From Streptomyces griseoruber (GTDB taxonomy: Bacteria > Actinomycetota > Actinomycetes > Streptomycetales > Streptomycetaceae): DNA of 64,000 bases. A program made the position numbers and the translations under genes. Location: positions 156,559 through 220,558 of the forward strand of contig NZ_KQ948782.1 of the NCBI RefSeq assembly GCF_001514205.1. Direction: 5' to 3'. Below the pieces are notes generated by a model that worked only from the letters and a program-made list of their open reading frames with translations, ran no database searches and was not told the origin of the DNA. This document shows, piece after piece, positions 1 to 9,144 of this stretch. The first letter of the stretch is position 1. Each line of letters starts with the position of its first letter.

Positions 1-472
1 GCGGCGCTGGACCGACTTCTGGCCCACCGCGCGACGAGCACCGGACGCTGAACTGCCCCACTACCAGCACGGCAACGACAGCGGCTGGGACAACGCCACC
101 ACCTTCGACCCCGAGCGCGTGGTCGTCACCGCCGACCTGGCCGCCTTCCTCGTCCTCCAGCTCCGGCAACTCGGCGAACTGGCCGATGAGTCGGGCAGAC
201 AGGAGGAGTCCCGGCGGTGGACGCGGACCGCCGGGGACCTCCAGACGGCGCTGCTCGACCAGCTGTGGGACACGGACCGGTGCTTGGCCCGGGCCGAGCC
301 CACCTGGACGCGGACGATGCCGAGCAGGACGAGCGCCGTCGGGGGGATCGTGCACATGAGTCTCCGGCCGGAGCCGCACGGAGGCAGGAGGGCTACGCCC
401 GGGTGCCGGTGCGCAGGACGGCGAACACGCCTCGGGCCCGGGTGGCGTCCGGGAGCTGCCAGGAGCCGGTGA
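1..472 (+). pseudogene. Fragment of a glycoside hydrolase (GH63/MGH-like), 3' end lost
   Basis: Frame 2 runs open from the window edge and encodes a recognisable (alpha/alpha)6-barrel stretch: HYQHGNDSGWDNATTFD, followed by DLAAFLVLQL and an amphipathic helix ending in LLDQLWDTDR. The HGNDSGWDN motif is typical of glucosidases of the GH63/mannosylglycerate hydrolase type. Soon after LLDQLWD (about base 270) the translation stops looking like the family, becomes Arg/Pro-rich, and runs into the opposite-strand gene at 393. The catalytic C-terminal part is therefore missing. I read this as a decayed or deleted 3' end; the 5' part lies outside the window. Confidence 0.5.
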
Positions 473-1052
473 CCTGGCCGACCGCTCCCCGCGGAGCGAC
501 GAACGGGCCGTCCGGGGCGGGCTGCAGGACGCGGTGCAGCCGCAGGGCCGTGCCGTGCGGTGAGGTGAGCGCGGTGCCCTCCCGGTCGTCGGCGGCGGTG
601 AAGTCCGTGGGGAGGGAGCCCTCACCGGTGCGGGAGACGACGACCTCCCGGTCGGGGGTGTCGCTGACGTTCTGGTCCTGGGCCTGCGCGCGTCCCTCGA
701 TCAGGGCCGCCAACTGCGCGACCAGCACGGGGTCGTGGCAGCCGTCGTAGGCCCATCGCCGGCCCAGCACCCCGTGCTCCATGGTGCCCACCAGGGCGTG
801 TTCCGCGCCGTCGAGCGCGGCGCCGCGATAGGTGAGCGGCAGCAGGTAGGTGACCGGGGGAGCAGCCGAGGTGTCGGTGACCGCCATGAACTCGATCCCG
901 ACCTCGCCCTGCGGATCGTCCAGCCGGAAGCCGCCGGCCTTCGTCAACCGCGGTTCACCCGCGCCCCCGCGGTACCAGGGGCGGGAGGGCAGCCAGGCGG
1001 TGAGCAGTTCCAGCTTGGTCGGCTCGAGGACGGTGCGGTGGATGACGGCCAT
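393..1052 (-). CDS. Maltokinase N-terminal cap-like protein
   Basis: 219 residues if started at the ATG preceded by GGAAGAGAA, giving MAVIHRTVLEPTKLELLTAWLPSRPWY. This opening resembles the N-terminal cap domain of actinobacterial maltokinases (Pep2/Mak), but no kinase domain follows. Stand-alone cap-like proteins are common in Streptomyces and have no assigned reaction. A longer frame upstream to 1184 is Arg/Pro-rich and not credible as coding. The gene is followed on the same strand by nothing else and lies downstream of the EamA exporter. Function is not known; a link to trehalose/maltose-1-phosphate metabolism is only by family resemblance. Confidence 0.8.
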   Translation of the reverse strand: MAVIHRTVLEPTKLELLTAWLPSRPWYRGGAGEPRLTKAGGFRLDDPQGEVGIEFMAVTDTSAAPPVTYLLPLTYRGAALDGAEHALVGTMEHGVLGRRWAYDGCHDPVLVAQLAALIEGRAQAQDQNVSDTPDREVVVSRTGEGSLPTDFTAADDREGTALTSPHGTALRLHRVLQPAPDGPFVAPRGAVGQVTGSWQLPDATRARGVFAVLRTGTRA

Positions 1053-1089
1053 GCCAGGGGGTTCTCTTCCTTCGGGCGGATACGAACCC

Positions 1090-2061
1090 TCACACCTTGG
1101 CATCCGGGCGGCGCGGCGGCACCGGATATTCCGTGCGGTGCGGGTGCCGTTCCCCGGCGGGCACGCGGCGTGGGCGGATGCCACCGACCAGGCCGAGGAT
1201 CAGTACGACGATGCCCAGCCATACCGACGCGCTGGGCGTGCCGCCGCCGGAGACCGTGCCGACGGCCGCCGCGGCGAGCGGCGCGATGCCGGTGAGCAGC
1301 CCGGCCCGGCCGGAGCCGACGGCGCGGACCGTCGAGTACCACAGGACGAAGGCGACCGCCGTCACCATCAGCGCGAGATATCCGACGGCCGCCCACTGGA
1401 CGCCGGACAACTCCCCGACCGCCGAGGGCCCTTCCGACACCGCGCCGAGCACGGCCAGCAGCACGGCCGCCAGCCACATCGCGTGCACGGACACCCCCCA
1501 CGGGGAATGCCGTCGCAGCACCGGTACGGCGAGCAGGGTGAACGCGGCCTCGCAGCCCAGGGCCAGCGCCGCCCAGGCCACCCCGACGGCATCGGTGCGG
1601 CCCGTTCCCTCCACCAGCACCGCACCCGCCATCACGACGGGTGCCGCCAGCAGCACCTGCCGGCTCGGCCCGCGCCGCTCCAGCACCGGGCCCAGCACCC
1701 CGAGGACCAGCGGTACGCACGCGACCGCGACGGCGATCACCGCGGGCTCGGCATGGGCGACGCCCCGCACCACGGCCACGTTGAACAGCACCAGACCGCT
1801 CACCGCGATCCCCGCCAGCCACAGCCACTCCCGTCCTCGCGGCCGGAGCAGCCGGGCACCGGCCAGCCGGGCCATGACCAGGAGGATCGCGGTCGCGGCC
1901 GTGTACCGGACCGCCTGGGTGGTGAACAACGGGGCGTCGACGAGCGTGCGCGAGACGGTGACGCTGCTGCCGACCAGCGTCATCCCGACCATGCCGGGGA
2001 CGAGCCGGGCCAAAGGAGCGGAAGGAGCGGAAGGCGCGGAAGGTGCGGAAGGTGTGTCCAT
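1090..2061 (-). CDS. EamA-family (DMT) exporter
   Basis: About 323 residues with roughly ten hydrophobic segments arranged as two EamA repeats, e.g. LVPGMVGMTLVGSSVTVSRTL near the N-terminus and the FVLWYSTVRAVGSGRAGLLTG stretch in the second half, typical of drug/metabolite exporters. The N-terminus carries a short Ser-Ala-Pro tandem repeat (SAPSAPSAPSAP). The ATG at 2061 is used here; an in-frame GTG at 2070 adds three residues. It is divergent from a MocR regulator whose start lies about 20 bases away, so the two share one promoter region. That arrangement usually means the regulator controls both itself and the exporter. Substrate unknown. Confidence 0.85.
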   Translation of the reverse strand: MDTPSAPSAPSAPSAPLARLVPGMVGMTLVGSSVTVSRTLVDAPLFTTQAVRYTAATAILLVMARLAGARLLRPRGREWLWLAGIAVSGLVLFNVAVVRGVAHAEPAVIAVAVACVPLVLGVLGPVLERRGPSRQVLLAAPVVMAGAVLVEGTGRTDAVGVAWAALALGCEAAFTLLAVPVLRRHSPWGVSVHAMWLAAVLLAVLGAVSEGPSAVGELSGVQWAAVGYLALMVTAVAFVLWYSTVRAVGSGRAGLLTGIAPLAAAAVGTVSGGGTPSASVWLGIVVLILGLVGGIRPRRVPAGERHPHRTEYPVPPRRPDAKV

Positions 2062-2082
2062 GGCGTCCACGGTGCCCGCACA

Positions 2083-3669
2083 ATGGACGTCATGGGCAGG
2101 TCCAAGAAGTCACCGGTACAGGGGTCCAAACCGGCAGACGCGTCCGCGCCGGGCGGGGCGGTCGGCTCGGACTTCCTCCAGCTCGACATCGGGCAGGCAC
2201 CGCCCGGCGGACGGATCGCCTGGCTCGCCGACCAGCTCCGGTCCGCCGTCGCCGACGGCCGGCTGCCCGTCGGAACGCGGCTGCCCGCCAGCCGGGTCCT
2301 CGCGGAGGAGCTCCACGTCACCCGGGGGGTGGTCACCGAGGCCTACCGCCGGCTCGCCGAGTCCGGACAGATCGCCGGCCGGGGCCGGCTCGGCACGGTG
2401 GTCGTGGCGGCCCCGGCCCCACCCCGCGCCCCCGCCCGGCCCGGTGGCCCGGCCCGCGACACCCCGGGCTCCGGCCCCGCGCCCGTGTCACCCGTCCCCG
2501 TGCCGCCGGTGCCCGGGCCCGCGGTCTTCCGTTCGGTCGACCGGGAGGGCGTCGTCGACGCCCTGCGTGCCACGCCCTGCCGTATCGATCTCTCCCCGGG
2601 CGTCCCCGACCTCGCCGCCTTCCCCCGCACCGCGTGGCTGCGCGCCGAGCGAGCCGTCCTCGCCGGGGTCGGTCCGGCCGACTTCGGCTACGGCGATCCC
2701 CGGGGCGCCCCCTCCCTGCGCCGGGCGGTCGTCGGCTGGCTGGCCCGCAACCGCGGCATCCGCGCCGACCCGGACGAGGTCGTGGTGGTCGCCGGGGTGG
2801 CGCAGGCGCTCGGCCTGCTCGGGCGGCTTCTGTGGGAGGAGGGGATCCGCCGTGTCGCCGTCGAGGACCCCGGGTCGCTCGGGGCACGCCAGCAGCTCGA
2901 GTACGGCGGCCACCGCCTCGCGCCCGTTCCCGTGGACGCGGGCGGCCTCGACGTGGGCGCACTGCGCGCCGGCGGCGCCCGGGCGGTGCTGCTCACCCCG
3001 GCCCACCAGTTCCCCACCGGTGTCGTCCTCGACGGGGAACGCCGCCGCGAACTGCTGAGCTGGGCGGCCGACGGCGGAGTGGTGATCGAGGACGACTACG
3101 ACGCCGAGCACCGCTACGACCGGCCACCGGTCCCGGCGCTGCGCTCCCTGATGCCCGAAGGGGTCTGCTATGCGGGCAGCGTCTCCAAGCTGCTCGCGCC
3201 CGCGCTCCGTGTCGGCTGGCTGCTCGTCCCGCCGGACCGGCTGGACGCGGTGGTGACCGCCAAACGGTACGCCGACCTCGGCAACGGCATCCTCACCCAG
3301 CTGGTCCTCGCCCGGCTGATGGACTCGGGCGACCTGGAACGGCACCTGCGCCATGTCCGGCGCCGCCACCGCCGCCGCCGGGACGTGATGCTGCGGGCCA
3401 TCGAGGAACACCTGCCGGGCGCCCGGGTGCACGGGGCGGCCGCCGGGCTGCACCTCATGGTCACCTTCGGCGACGACGGCCTGCGCGACGTCGACCTGGC
3501 CGCCGCCGCCCTGGAACGGGGCGTGAAGGCACACCCCCTGTCCTGGCACCGCATCGGTCCCGGCCGGCCCGGCCTGGTCCTCGGCTACGCGGCGGGCCCC
3601 GCCCACGAGATCGAAGAGGGCGTCGCCGTCCTCGGCGCGGCCCTGCGGAGCCTCCCGCCCACCACCTGA
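2083..3669 (+). CDS. MocR/PdxR-type regulator (GntR wHTH + aminotransferase-like domain)
   Basis: 528 residues (527 or so if the nearby ATG at 2092 is used). Residues about 20-95 are a GntR winged helix (ADQLRSAVADGRLPVGTRLPASRVLAEEL). A Pro/Ala-rich linker of about 60 residues follows, then a fold-type I aminotransferase-like domain. Key features of the latter are VVIEDDYDAEHRYDR, the typical MocR PLP-site loop, and SVSKLLAPALRVGW with the Schiff-base Lys. MocR proteins use PLP or an amino-compound adduct as effector, normally without transaminase turnover. The divergent exporter at 1090-2061 is its probable target. No Shine-Dalgarno sequence is evident, so the message may be nearly leaderless. 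Confidence 0.9.
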   Translation: MDVMGRSKKSPVQGSKPADASAPGGAVGSDFLQLDIGQAPPGGRIAWLADQLRSAVADGRLPVGTRLPASRVLAEELHVTRGVVTEAYRRLAESGQIAGRGRLGTVVVAAPAPPRAPARPGGPARDTPGSGPAPVSPVPVPPVPGPAVFRSVDREGVVDALRATPCRIDLSPGVPDLAAFPRTAWLRAERAVLAGVGPADFGYGDPRGAPSLRRAVVGWLARNRGIRADPDEVVVVAGVAQALGLLGRLLWEEGIRRVAVEDPGSLGARQQLEYGGHRLAPVPVDAGGLDVGALRAGGARAVLLTPAHQFPTGVVLDGERRRELLSWAADGGVVIEDDYDAEHRYDRPPVPALRSLMPEGVCYAGSVSKLLAPALRVGWLLVPPDRLDAVVTAKRYADLGNGILTQLVLARLMDSGDLERHLRHVRRRHRRRRDVMLRAIEEHLPGARVHGAAAGLHLMVTFGDDGLRDVDLAAAALERGVKAHPLSWHRIGPGRPGLVLGYAAGPAHEIEEGVAVLGAALRSLPPTT

Positions 3670-3728
3670 AGCAAGGGCCATGATCGCCCGACCGCACGGT
3701 GATCATCCCTGCCGGGCAGAATGTCCGC

Positions 3729-4694
3729 ATGACCCTTCGCTGCGCCGTGCTCGACGACTACCAGGGCGCCGCCCTGGCCCTGGCGGACTGGAGCGTCCTC
3801 GACGACGAGGTCGACGTGCGCGTCCTCCGCGAGCACGTCACCGACCGGGACGTGCTCGCCGCCGCACTGGCCGACTGCGAGATCGTCGTGATCATGCGGG
3901 AGCGCACCCCCTTCGACGCGGACCTCCTGCGCCGCCTGCCCCGTCTGCGTCTGCTGGTGACGACGGGCATGCGCAACGCCTCCGTCGACCTCGCCGCCGC
4001 GGCGGCGCAGGGGGTGACGGTCTGCGGTACGGCGAGCAGCCCGACCCCGCCGGTGGAGCTGACCTGGGCGCTCCTGCTCGGCCTGGCCCGGCACATCACC
4101 ACCGAGAGCCGGTCCCTGCGCGAGGGCGGCCCCTGGCAGTCCACCGTCGGCCAGGACCTCGCCGACCGGACCCTGGGCCTGCTCGGCCTCGGCAGGATCG
4201 GCACCCGGGTCGCCCGCGTCGCCACCGCCTTCGGCATGCGGGTCCTCGCCTGGAGCCAGCACCTCACCGCAGCGCGCGCCGCCGAAGCGGGAGCCCAACT
4301 CGCGGGCAGCAAGGAGGACTTGCTGAACCGGAGTGACTTCGTGTCCCTCCACCTCGTCCTGTCCGACCGCACCCGCGGCCTGCTCGGCGAACCCGAACTG
4401 CGCGTCATGCGCCCCCACGCCCATCTGATCAACACCTCCCGCGCCGGCCTGGTCGACCGGACGGCCCTCCTGCGCGCCCTGCGCGAAGGCTGGATCGCCG
4501 GAGCGGGCCTCGACGTCTTCGACACCGAACCACTGCCCGCCGACGACCCCCTGCGCACCCTGCCCAACGTCCTCGCCACGCCCCACCTCGGTTACGTCAG
4601 CGAGCGGAACTACCGCACCTTCTACACGCAGGCGGTGGAGGACATCGCCGCCTTCCTCGCCGGCGACCCGCTGCGACAGCTGACGGCCGGCTGA
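3729..4694 (+). CDS. D-2-hydroxyacid dehydrogenase family protein
   Basis: 321 residues from the ATG giving MTLRCAVLDDYQGAAL; the longer in-frame start at 3699 lacks family similarity. The NAD-binding Rossmann motif is LGLLGLGRIGTRVAR (about 150-165). The catalytic region shows INTSRAGLVD (Arg), a downstream Glu in the DVFDTEP loop, and the His in TPHLGY near residue 290, so the Arg/Glu/His set of the family is complete. Likely reduces a 2-keto acid or oxidises a D-2-hydroxy acid in the cytosol; the substrate cannot be read from sequence. It follows the MocR gene by about 60 bases and may be co-transcribed. Confidence 0.92.
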   Translation: MTLRCAVLDDYQGAALALADWSVLDDEVDVRVLREHVTDRDVLAAALADCEIVVIMRERTPFDADLLRRLPRLRLLVTTGMRNASVDLAAAAAQGVTVCGTASSPTPPVELTWALLLGLARHITTESRSLREGGPWQSTVGQDLADRTLGLLGLGRIGTRVARVATAFGMRVLAWSQHLTAARAAEAGAQLAGSKEDLLNRSDFVSLHLVLSDRTRGLLGEPELRVMRPHAHLINTSRAGLVDRTALLRALREGWIAGAGLDVFDTEPLPADDPLRTLPNVLATPHLGYVSERNYRTFYTQAVEDIAAFLAGDPLRQLTAG

Positions 4695-4730
4695 GTTCTC
4701 CGCCGCTTCGGCGTGACGGCTGGCGGGTGC

Positions 4731-5951
4731 TCAGAACCAGTGCAGGCAGTGCGGCGGGCGCTCGGCCCGGAAGAGGGCGTCGGCGAGAGGGGCCGCGTCC
4801 GGGTGGTGGGCCCGGATGTGGCCGGCGCGTACGAGCGTGCTCGGGGTGGTGCCCCCGAGGTAGAGCGAGCCCAGGTCGCGCACGTCCAGGGAGAGGTCGG
4901 GCTCCCGGTCCGTCGGGACGCAGTCGGCCTTGCCGTCCCGGACGGTCAGCAGGTGGCGGCCGTGCTCGCCGAGGAACGGGTCGTCGACGTCGAGGACGAG
5001 CTCGCCGTCCGTGAACCAGCCGCGCGAGGTCAGCGCCCGGGGCACGTCCAGCAGCCGCACCCAGAGCCAGTCGGTGTCGCCGCCCACCTGCCCGGCGCGG
5101 AAGTCCGTGAGCTGCCGGCGCAGCGGGTGCCCGGGCGGGACGTGCTTGAACACGACCTGACCGACCAGGTCGTGTCCGAGGACGAACCGGGCCAGGGCCG
5201 TGAAGACCGCGTCGTCGGTGGCGATGGTCTCGTCGACGGTCAGGGTGTCGGACTCCCCGATCGCATAGCTGGCGTAGCCGTCCGGGACACCGTCGGCGTC
5301 ACGGTGGACGGCCACATGGCGCGGCGCCGGAGAGACCGGGGGCTGACCGGCGCCCAGGTCCCACCAGCGGTGCGGCCGGGACAGTGCGCCGGGCTGCGCG
5401 CGGCGGTAGCGGTCGTAGACCTCTTCCAGGATCTCGCCGCACTCGGCGCGCCGCAGCACCTCGATCGTGCCGGTGTCCGGGCCGGCCGCTCCGCCCGCCC
5501 GGGGAAGGGCGAAGTCGCCCCGGTGGCGCGGCACCGTCAGCTGTCGCGTGTAGGTCGCCGGTCCGTAGCCGAACCTGCCGTAGATGGTGGCCTCGGTGGC
5601 CAGCAGCACGGACAGGAACTCCCCTCGGGCCCGCAGCTCGGCGAGCTGATACCGCATCATCGCGGTGAGCACGCCCCGGCGTCGGTGCGAGGGCAGGACC
5701 CCGACCGCGCTCACCCCGCCGGCCGGGACGATGATCGCACCGGGCAGGGTGAGCTCGAAGGAGTACGCGCCGGCCGTCCCGACGGGCCGTCCGTCCGCCG
5801 CCGTCGCGAGTACGCCGCGGTCCATCTCGAGCGCCGACCACCACACGCCCCGGCCCTCGTCCGGTGTCTCCGGGAAGCGCCCGAACGCCGCGTGGAGCGT
5901 GTCGACGAAGACCCCCAGGTCCTGCTCGTTCGTGGAACGGATCTCCGTCAC
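4731..5951 (-). CDS. Eis-type GNAT acetyltransferase
   Basis: 406 residues, the usual length of the Eis family (tandem GNAT domains plus a sterol-carrier-like C-terminal domain). The acetyl-CoA loop is seen as VSAVGVLPSHRRRGVLTAM around residues 82-100. RFGYG follows, and the protein ends in ...HCLHWF, matching the Eis hallmark that the C-terminal carboxylate of the last aromatic residue acts as the general base. Eis enzymes acetylate several amines of aminoglycosides and peptides. The gene is convergent with the dehydrogenase (36-bp gap) and downstream of the MFS gene, separated from it by a strong inverted repeat. Confidence 0.9.
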   Translation of the reverse strand: MTEIRSTNEQDLGVFVDTLHAAFGRFPETPDEGRGVWWSALEMDRGVLATAADGRPVGTAGAYSFELTLPGAIIVPAGGVSAVGVLPSHRRRGVLTAMMRYQLAELRARGEFLSVLLATEATIYGRFGYGPATYTRQLTVPRHRGDFALPRAGGAAGPDTGTIEVLRRAECGEILEEVYDRYRRAQPGALSRPHRWWDLGAGQPPVSPAPRHVAVHRDADGVPDGYASYAIGESDTLTVDETIATDDAVFTALARFVLGHDLVGQVVFKHVPPGHPLRRQLTDFRAGQVGGDTDWLWVRLLDVPRALTSRGWFTDGELVLDVDDPFLGEHGRHLLTVRDGKADCVPTDREPDLSLDVRDLGSLYLGGTTPSTLVRAGHIRAHHPDAAPLADALFRAERPPHCLHWF

Positions 5952-5966
5952 TGCCGCAGCCTCCCC

Positions 5967-6003
5967 GTGTCACCCGCACCAGGCCTCGCGGTGCGGGTGA
6001 CAC
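5967..6003. terminator. 14-bp perfect inverted repeat between MFS and eis-like genes
   Basis: GTGTCACCCGCACC and its exact complement are separated by a 9-base loop, in the 86-base gap between two same-strand genes. It can be the MFS terminator (no T-tract, as often in Streptomyces) or an operator for the acetyltransferase gene that starts 16 bases away. Confidence 0.6.
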
Positions 6004-6037
6004 CATGCCGCGTCGACCCACGACCAGGTCAAGCGAA

Positions 6038-7528
6038 TTACGCCCGGGGCCGCGGCCGATGGGGCACAGCCTCACCGCGCCGGTCCCGGCCCTCCACGGA
6101 CGGGGCCGAGCCGGGGAGGGGGTGGCCCGCGGATTCCGTCGTGAACCACACCGCGACGCCGCCGACGACGGCCGCGGCCATCATGTAGTACGCGGGCGTC
6201 ATCATGTTTCCGGTCGCCCCGATCAGGGCCGTCACGACCAGCGGGGTGGTGCCGCCGAAGAGGGAGACGGAGACGTTGAAGCCGAGCGACAGCGATCCGT
6301 AGCGGACGTTCGTCGGGAACAGTGCCGGCAGCGTGGCCGGCATCGCCGCCGTGAAGCAGACCAGCAGCAGACCCAGCGCGCCCATGCCCAGGGCGATCGC
6401 GAGCAGACCGCCCTGGCGGATCAGCAGCAGGGCGGGGACGGAGAGCAGGAGGAAGCCCGCGCAGCCCGCGGCGATCACCGGCCGGCGGCCCACCCGGTCG
6501 GTGAGGGCGCCCGCGAAGGGCTGGACGACCATCATCAGGGTCATCACGCCGAGCACGACGAGCAGACCGTGCGTCTCGTCGTAGGCGAGTTCACTGGTCA
6601 GATAGCTCGGCATGTACGACAGCAGCATGTAGTCGGTGACGTTGAAGACCAGCACGAGGCCGACGCACAGCAGCAGCGCCCGCCACTGTCCCGTGACCAT
6701 CCGGCGCAGCGGCACCTTCGGCCGGCCTGCCTCGGCCTTCTCGATCTCCGCCGCGAACGCCGGAGTCTCCTCCAGACGCATCCGCAGGTAGAGGCCGACG
6801 ATGCCCATCGGGCCCGCGATCAGGAACGGGATCCGCCAGCCCCAGCTCAGCAGGTCCTCGGTGGACAGCAGGGCGGTCGTCACCGTGACCAGACCGGCGC
6901 CGCCGATGTATCCGGCGAGCGTGCCGAACTCCAGCCAGCTGCCGAGGAAGCCGCGCCGCTTGTCGGGCGCGTACTCGGCGATGAAGGTGGAGGCGCCCGC
7001 GTACTCACCGCCGGTGGAGAAGCCCTGCACCAGCCGGGCGGCCAGCAGGAGCAGCGGGGCTCCGACGCCGATCGAGGCGTACGACGGGATCAGCCCGATG
7101 GCGAAGGTGCCCGCGGCCATCATGATCATGGTGAGGGCCAGCACCTTCTGGCGGCCGACCCGGTCGCCCAGCGGCCCGAAGACCATCCCGCCGAGCGGGC
7201 GGACCAGGAAGGCCGCGGCGAACGCGCCGAAGGTGGAGAGAAGCTGGGCGGTCGGATTCCCGGACGGAAAGAAGACCTTGCCCAAAGTGACCGCGATATA
7301 GCTGTAGACGCCGAAGTCGAACCATTCCATCGCGTTCCCCACTGCGGCGGCCTTTACGGCGCGTTTCACGAGTGCGGGGTCGGTGACGGTGACCGTCTTC
7401 GGAGCGGTCGGGGGAGCCGGGGGCGCTGAGGTGGGTGTCGCGGTCGGCAAAACTTCGCTCGCCTGCTTTCGTCGGGGACAGGGACGGGCCTGCTCGGCGG
7501 CGTCGGCGGCAGGCCAGAGAGCGACCAT
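6038..7528 (-). CDS. MFS metabolite:H+ symporter (ProP/ShiA-like)
   Basis: About 496 residues from the ATG at 7528. Other in-frame starts (7579, or a TTG at 7450 giving a 470-residue protein) are possible because none has a clear ribosome site. Conserved core: AAAVGNAMEWFDFGVYSY at TM1, the signature GDRVGRQKVLALTM between TM2 and TM3, VQGFSTGGEYAGAST, and FLGSWLEFGTLAGY. These are characteristic of the metabolite:proton symporter subfamily that takes up osmolytes, shikimate or dicarboxylates. Twelve hydrophobic segments are visible. It is divergent from the biosynthetic operon starting at 7798, with a palindrome between them, so a role in precursor uptake is possible but unproven. Confidence 0.88.
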   Translation of the reverse strand: MVALWPAADAAEQARPCPRRKQASEVLPTATPTSAPPAPPTAPKTVTVTDPALVKRAVKAAAVGNAMEWFDFGVYSYIAVTLGKVFFPSGNPTAQLLSTFGAFAAAFLVRPLGGMVFGPLGDRVGRQKVLALTMIMMAAGTFAIGLIPSYASIGVGAPLLLLAARLVQGFSTGGEYAGASTFIAEYAPDKRRGFLGSWLEFGTLAGYIGGAGLVTVTTALLSTEDLLSWGWRIPFLIAGPMGIVGLYLRMRLEETPAFAAEIEKAEAGRPKVPLRRMVTGQWRALLLCVGLVLVFNVTDYMLLSYMPSYLTSELAYDETHGLLVVLGVMTLMMVVQPFAGALTDRVGRRPVIAAGCAGFLLLSVPALLLIRQGGLLAIALGMGALGLLLVCFTAAMPATLPALFPTNVRYGSLSLGFNVSVSLFGGTTPLVVTALIGATGNMMTPAYYMMAAAVVGGVAVWFTTESAGHPLPGSAPSVEGRDRRGEAVPHRPRPRA

Positions 7529-7669
7529 AGAGGCAGCGGTGCCGCTCACGGGGCGTACGCACTTCGTTGCGTGCTGCATGTAAATGGCGTCCGGGCGGGC
7601 CGGACACCCCTTTCGGGGGGCTGTCTCAGCGCATTGCGTTGTGAGCTTTTTCGCTTCGCGGGAATGTGT

Positions 7670-7697
7670 CACGCGAACCCGGAACCGGGTGTGCGTG
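7670..7697. promoter_or_regulatory. Imperfect 13-bp palindrome in divergent control region
   Basis: CACGCGAACCCGG - AA - CCGGGTGTGCGTG matches at 11 of 13 arm positions. It lies in the 269-base gap between the MFS symporter and the first gene of the forward biosynthetic operon, about 100 bases upstream of the latter. It is a candidate operator for either or both genes. The rest of the gap shows no gene. Confidence 0.4.
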
Positions 7698-7797
7698 ACC
7701 GAGGCGACGTGACCGGATATCGGTGACTTTAAGGCCCGCGGCGGGAGGCGGAGGATCTCGTCCAGAAAGACTCGTCCCGAGTAAAGGACACCTCTCC

Positions 7798-9078
7798 ATG
7801 GGCTCTCGAAATTCCCCTTCCCGTGTGCGGAACGCATGCGACGTCGTCGAGGAACTGCGCGCCTGGACGGTGTCCGGGACCCCCGCGGAGTTCCCCTACA
7901 CCCCGCTGCTCACGCATCTGCGGTCGGTCGGCAAGCACTTCCTCGACCCCGCCCTCCTGCGCCTGCTGGACGGGATACGCGGGGCGCTCCCCGAGTCCGA
8001 GGGCCCGGACGGTCCCTCCTTCCTGCACCGGTTCCTCGACGTCGTCCTCGACAAGCACGACGACCGCTACGACTACGCCAGTTACACCGCTCTGTCCCTG
8101 CTGACCCGGCCCGCCCCGGCCGACTGGCGCGCGGCGCTCCGCTCACGCGACGAGGTGCTGCTGCTCCTGCTCGCCGACCTCCTGCGCTTCGAGCGACGGT
8201 CGGAGACGGACACCCCGGACGCGCCGCTCGGCATGCCCCCCTCGCCCGAACTGGTCGCCAAGCGCGCCCGGTTGGCCGTGCGGGTGATGGAGCCCGCCGC
8301 CCTGCGCACGCTGCCGCCGGGCGCGGCCGTGGACCCCGCGGCCGTCGCCGCGGTACCGGGCCGCACCCCCGCCGGCCCGCTCGCGGCGGAGATCCTGCGC
8401 ACCGCGGGCCCCGAGGAGGCACGGGTGCTGGCGGGCAGCGTGCAGCCGGTGTACGTCCTCCACGACGAATACCTGTTCCTGCGCACCCTCCAGTCGTTCG
8501 AGACGACGTTCACGTTCATGTCGTCCGCCCTGGCCACGGCGGTACGGCGGCTCGACGGCGACCGGCCCCGGGAGGCCGCCGACCTCGTCGGCGCCGTCGC
8601 CGACATCCTCAAGGAGTCCCTGCCGCTGTTCTCGCTGCTGGCGACCATGCGCCCGGAGGCCTTCCAGGCCTTCCGGGTGTTCACCGAGGGCGCCAGCGCC
8701 ATCCAGTCCGCCGGCTACAAGACCTTCGAGTCCCTGTGCTCCACACCCAGCCGCGCACGGCTCGCCTCCTCCGCCTACACCTCCGTGCCGCAGGTGCACG
8801 CATGGGTGACGGAAGGACAGGCCACCGTCGAGGACACCTGGCACGGTCTGATCTCCGCACACCGGCTGGACGCCGCGGACGACGCGGTGCTCCGGGCGGC
8901 GGCCGACCGGCTGGAATCGGTGCACCAGCGGTGGAAGCAGACCCACTACCGCCTGGCCGTGCGGATGATCGGCGAGCGCTCCGGCACCGGATACACCCAG
9001 GGCGTGCCCTACCTCGCGGCGGTCCTCGACAACCGGCTGTTCCCGGCCCGGGACCGGCACGGCGCCCTCGTCGGCTGA
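7798..9078 (+). CDS. Tryptophan 2,3-dioxygenase-superfamily heme oxygenase (A)
   Basis: 426 residues from an ATG with AAAGGA upstream. The architecture follows the TDO/PrnB/heme-dependent aromatic oxygenase superfamily. HDEYLFLRTLQSFETTF corresponds to the N-terminal helix signature HxELLF. RPEAFQAFRVFTEGASAIQS matches the FxxFRxxLxxGSGxQS region of TDO. WKQTHYRLAVRMIGERSGTG matches the helix carrying the proximal heme His, followed by the GTGG substrate loop (here GTGYTQG). The match to TDO is thus strong around the active site, while the protein is longer than bacterial TDO (about 280 residues). Likely an O2-dependent aromatic-ring or indole oxidation of a tryptophan-type substrate. First gene of the forward operon. 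Confidence 0.75.
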   Translation: MGSRNSPSRVRNACDVVEELRAWTVSGTPAEFPYTPLLTHLRSVGKHFLDPALLRLLDGIRGALPESEGPDGPSFLHRFLDVVLDKHDDRYDYASYTALSLLTRPAPADWRAALRSRDEVLLLLLADLLRFERRSETDTPDAPLGMPPSPELVAKRARLAVRVMEPAALRTLPPGAAVDPAAVAAVPGRTPAGPLAAEILRTAGPEEARVLAGSVQPVYVLHDEYLFLRTLQSFETTFTFMSSALATAVRRLDGDRPREAADLVGAVADILKESLPLFSLLATMRPEAFQAFRVFTEGASAIQSAGYKTFESLCSTPSRARLASSAYTSVPQVHAWVTEGQATVEDTWHGLISAHRLDAADDAVLRAAADRLESVHQRWKQTHYRLAVRMIGERSGTGYTQGVPYLAAVLDNRLFPARDRHGALVG

Positions 9079-9103
9079 ACCGGCCGAACCGGCCGAACCG
9101 GCC
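9072..9103. repeat. Three 9-bp tandem repeats at gene end
   Basis: GGCCGAACC-type units are repeated three times, starting at the stop codon of the first heme-oxygenase gene. They are probably replication slippage in the 66-base spacer. Confidence 0.6.
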
Positions 9104-9144
9104 CCCCCACGCCCACGCACACCCGCCCGGAGGCGTCCACAGCG

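Noticed and set aside
850..2082. Upstream extension of the MocR frame (about 410 residues)
   Set aside because: Antisense to the EamA exporter and the cap-like protein; composition not protein-like, and the family start is at 2083/2092.
4713..6188. Plus-strand frame of 491 residues
   Set aside because: Antisense of the Eis-type acetyltransferase, which has clear GNAT motifs on the other strand.
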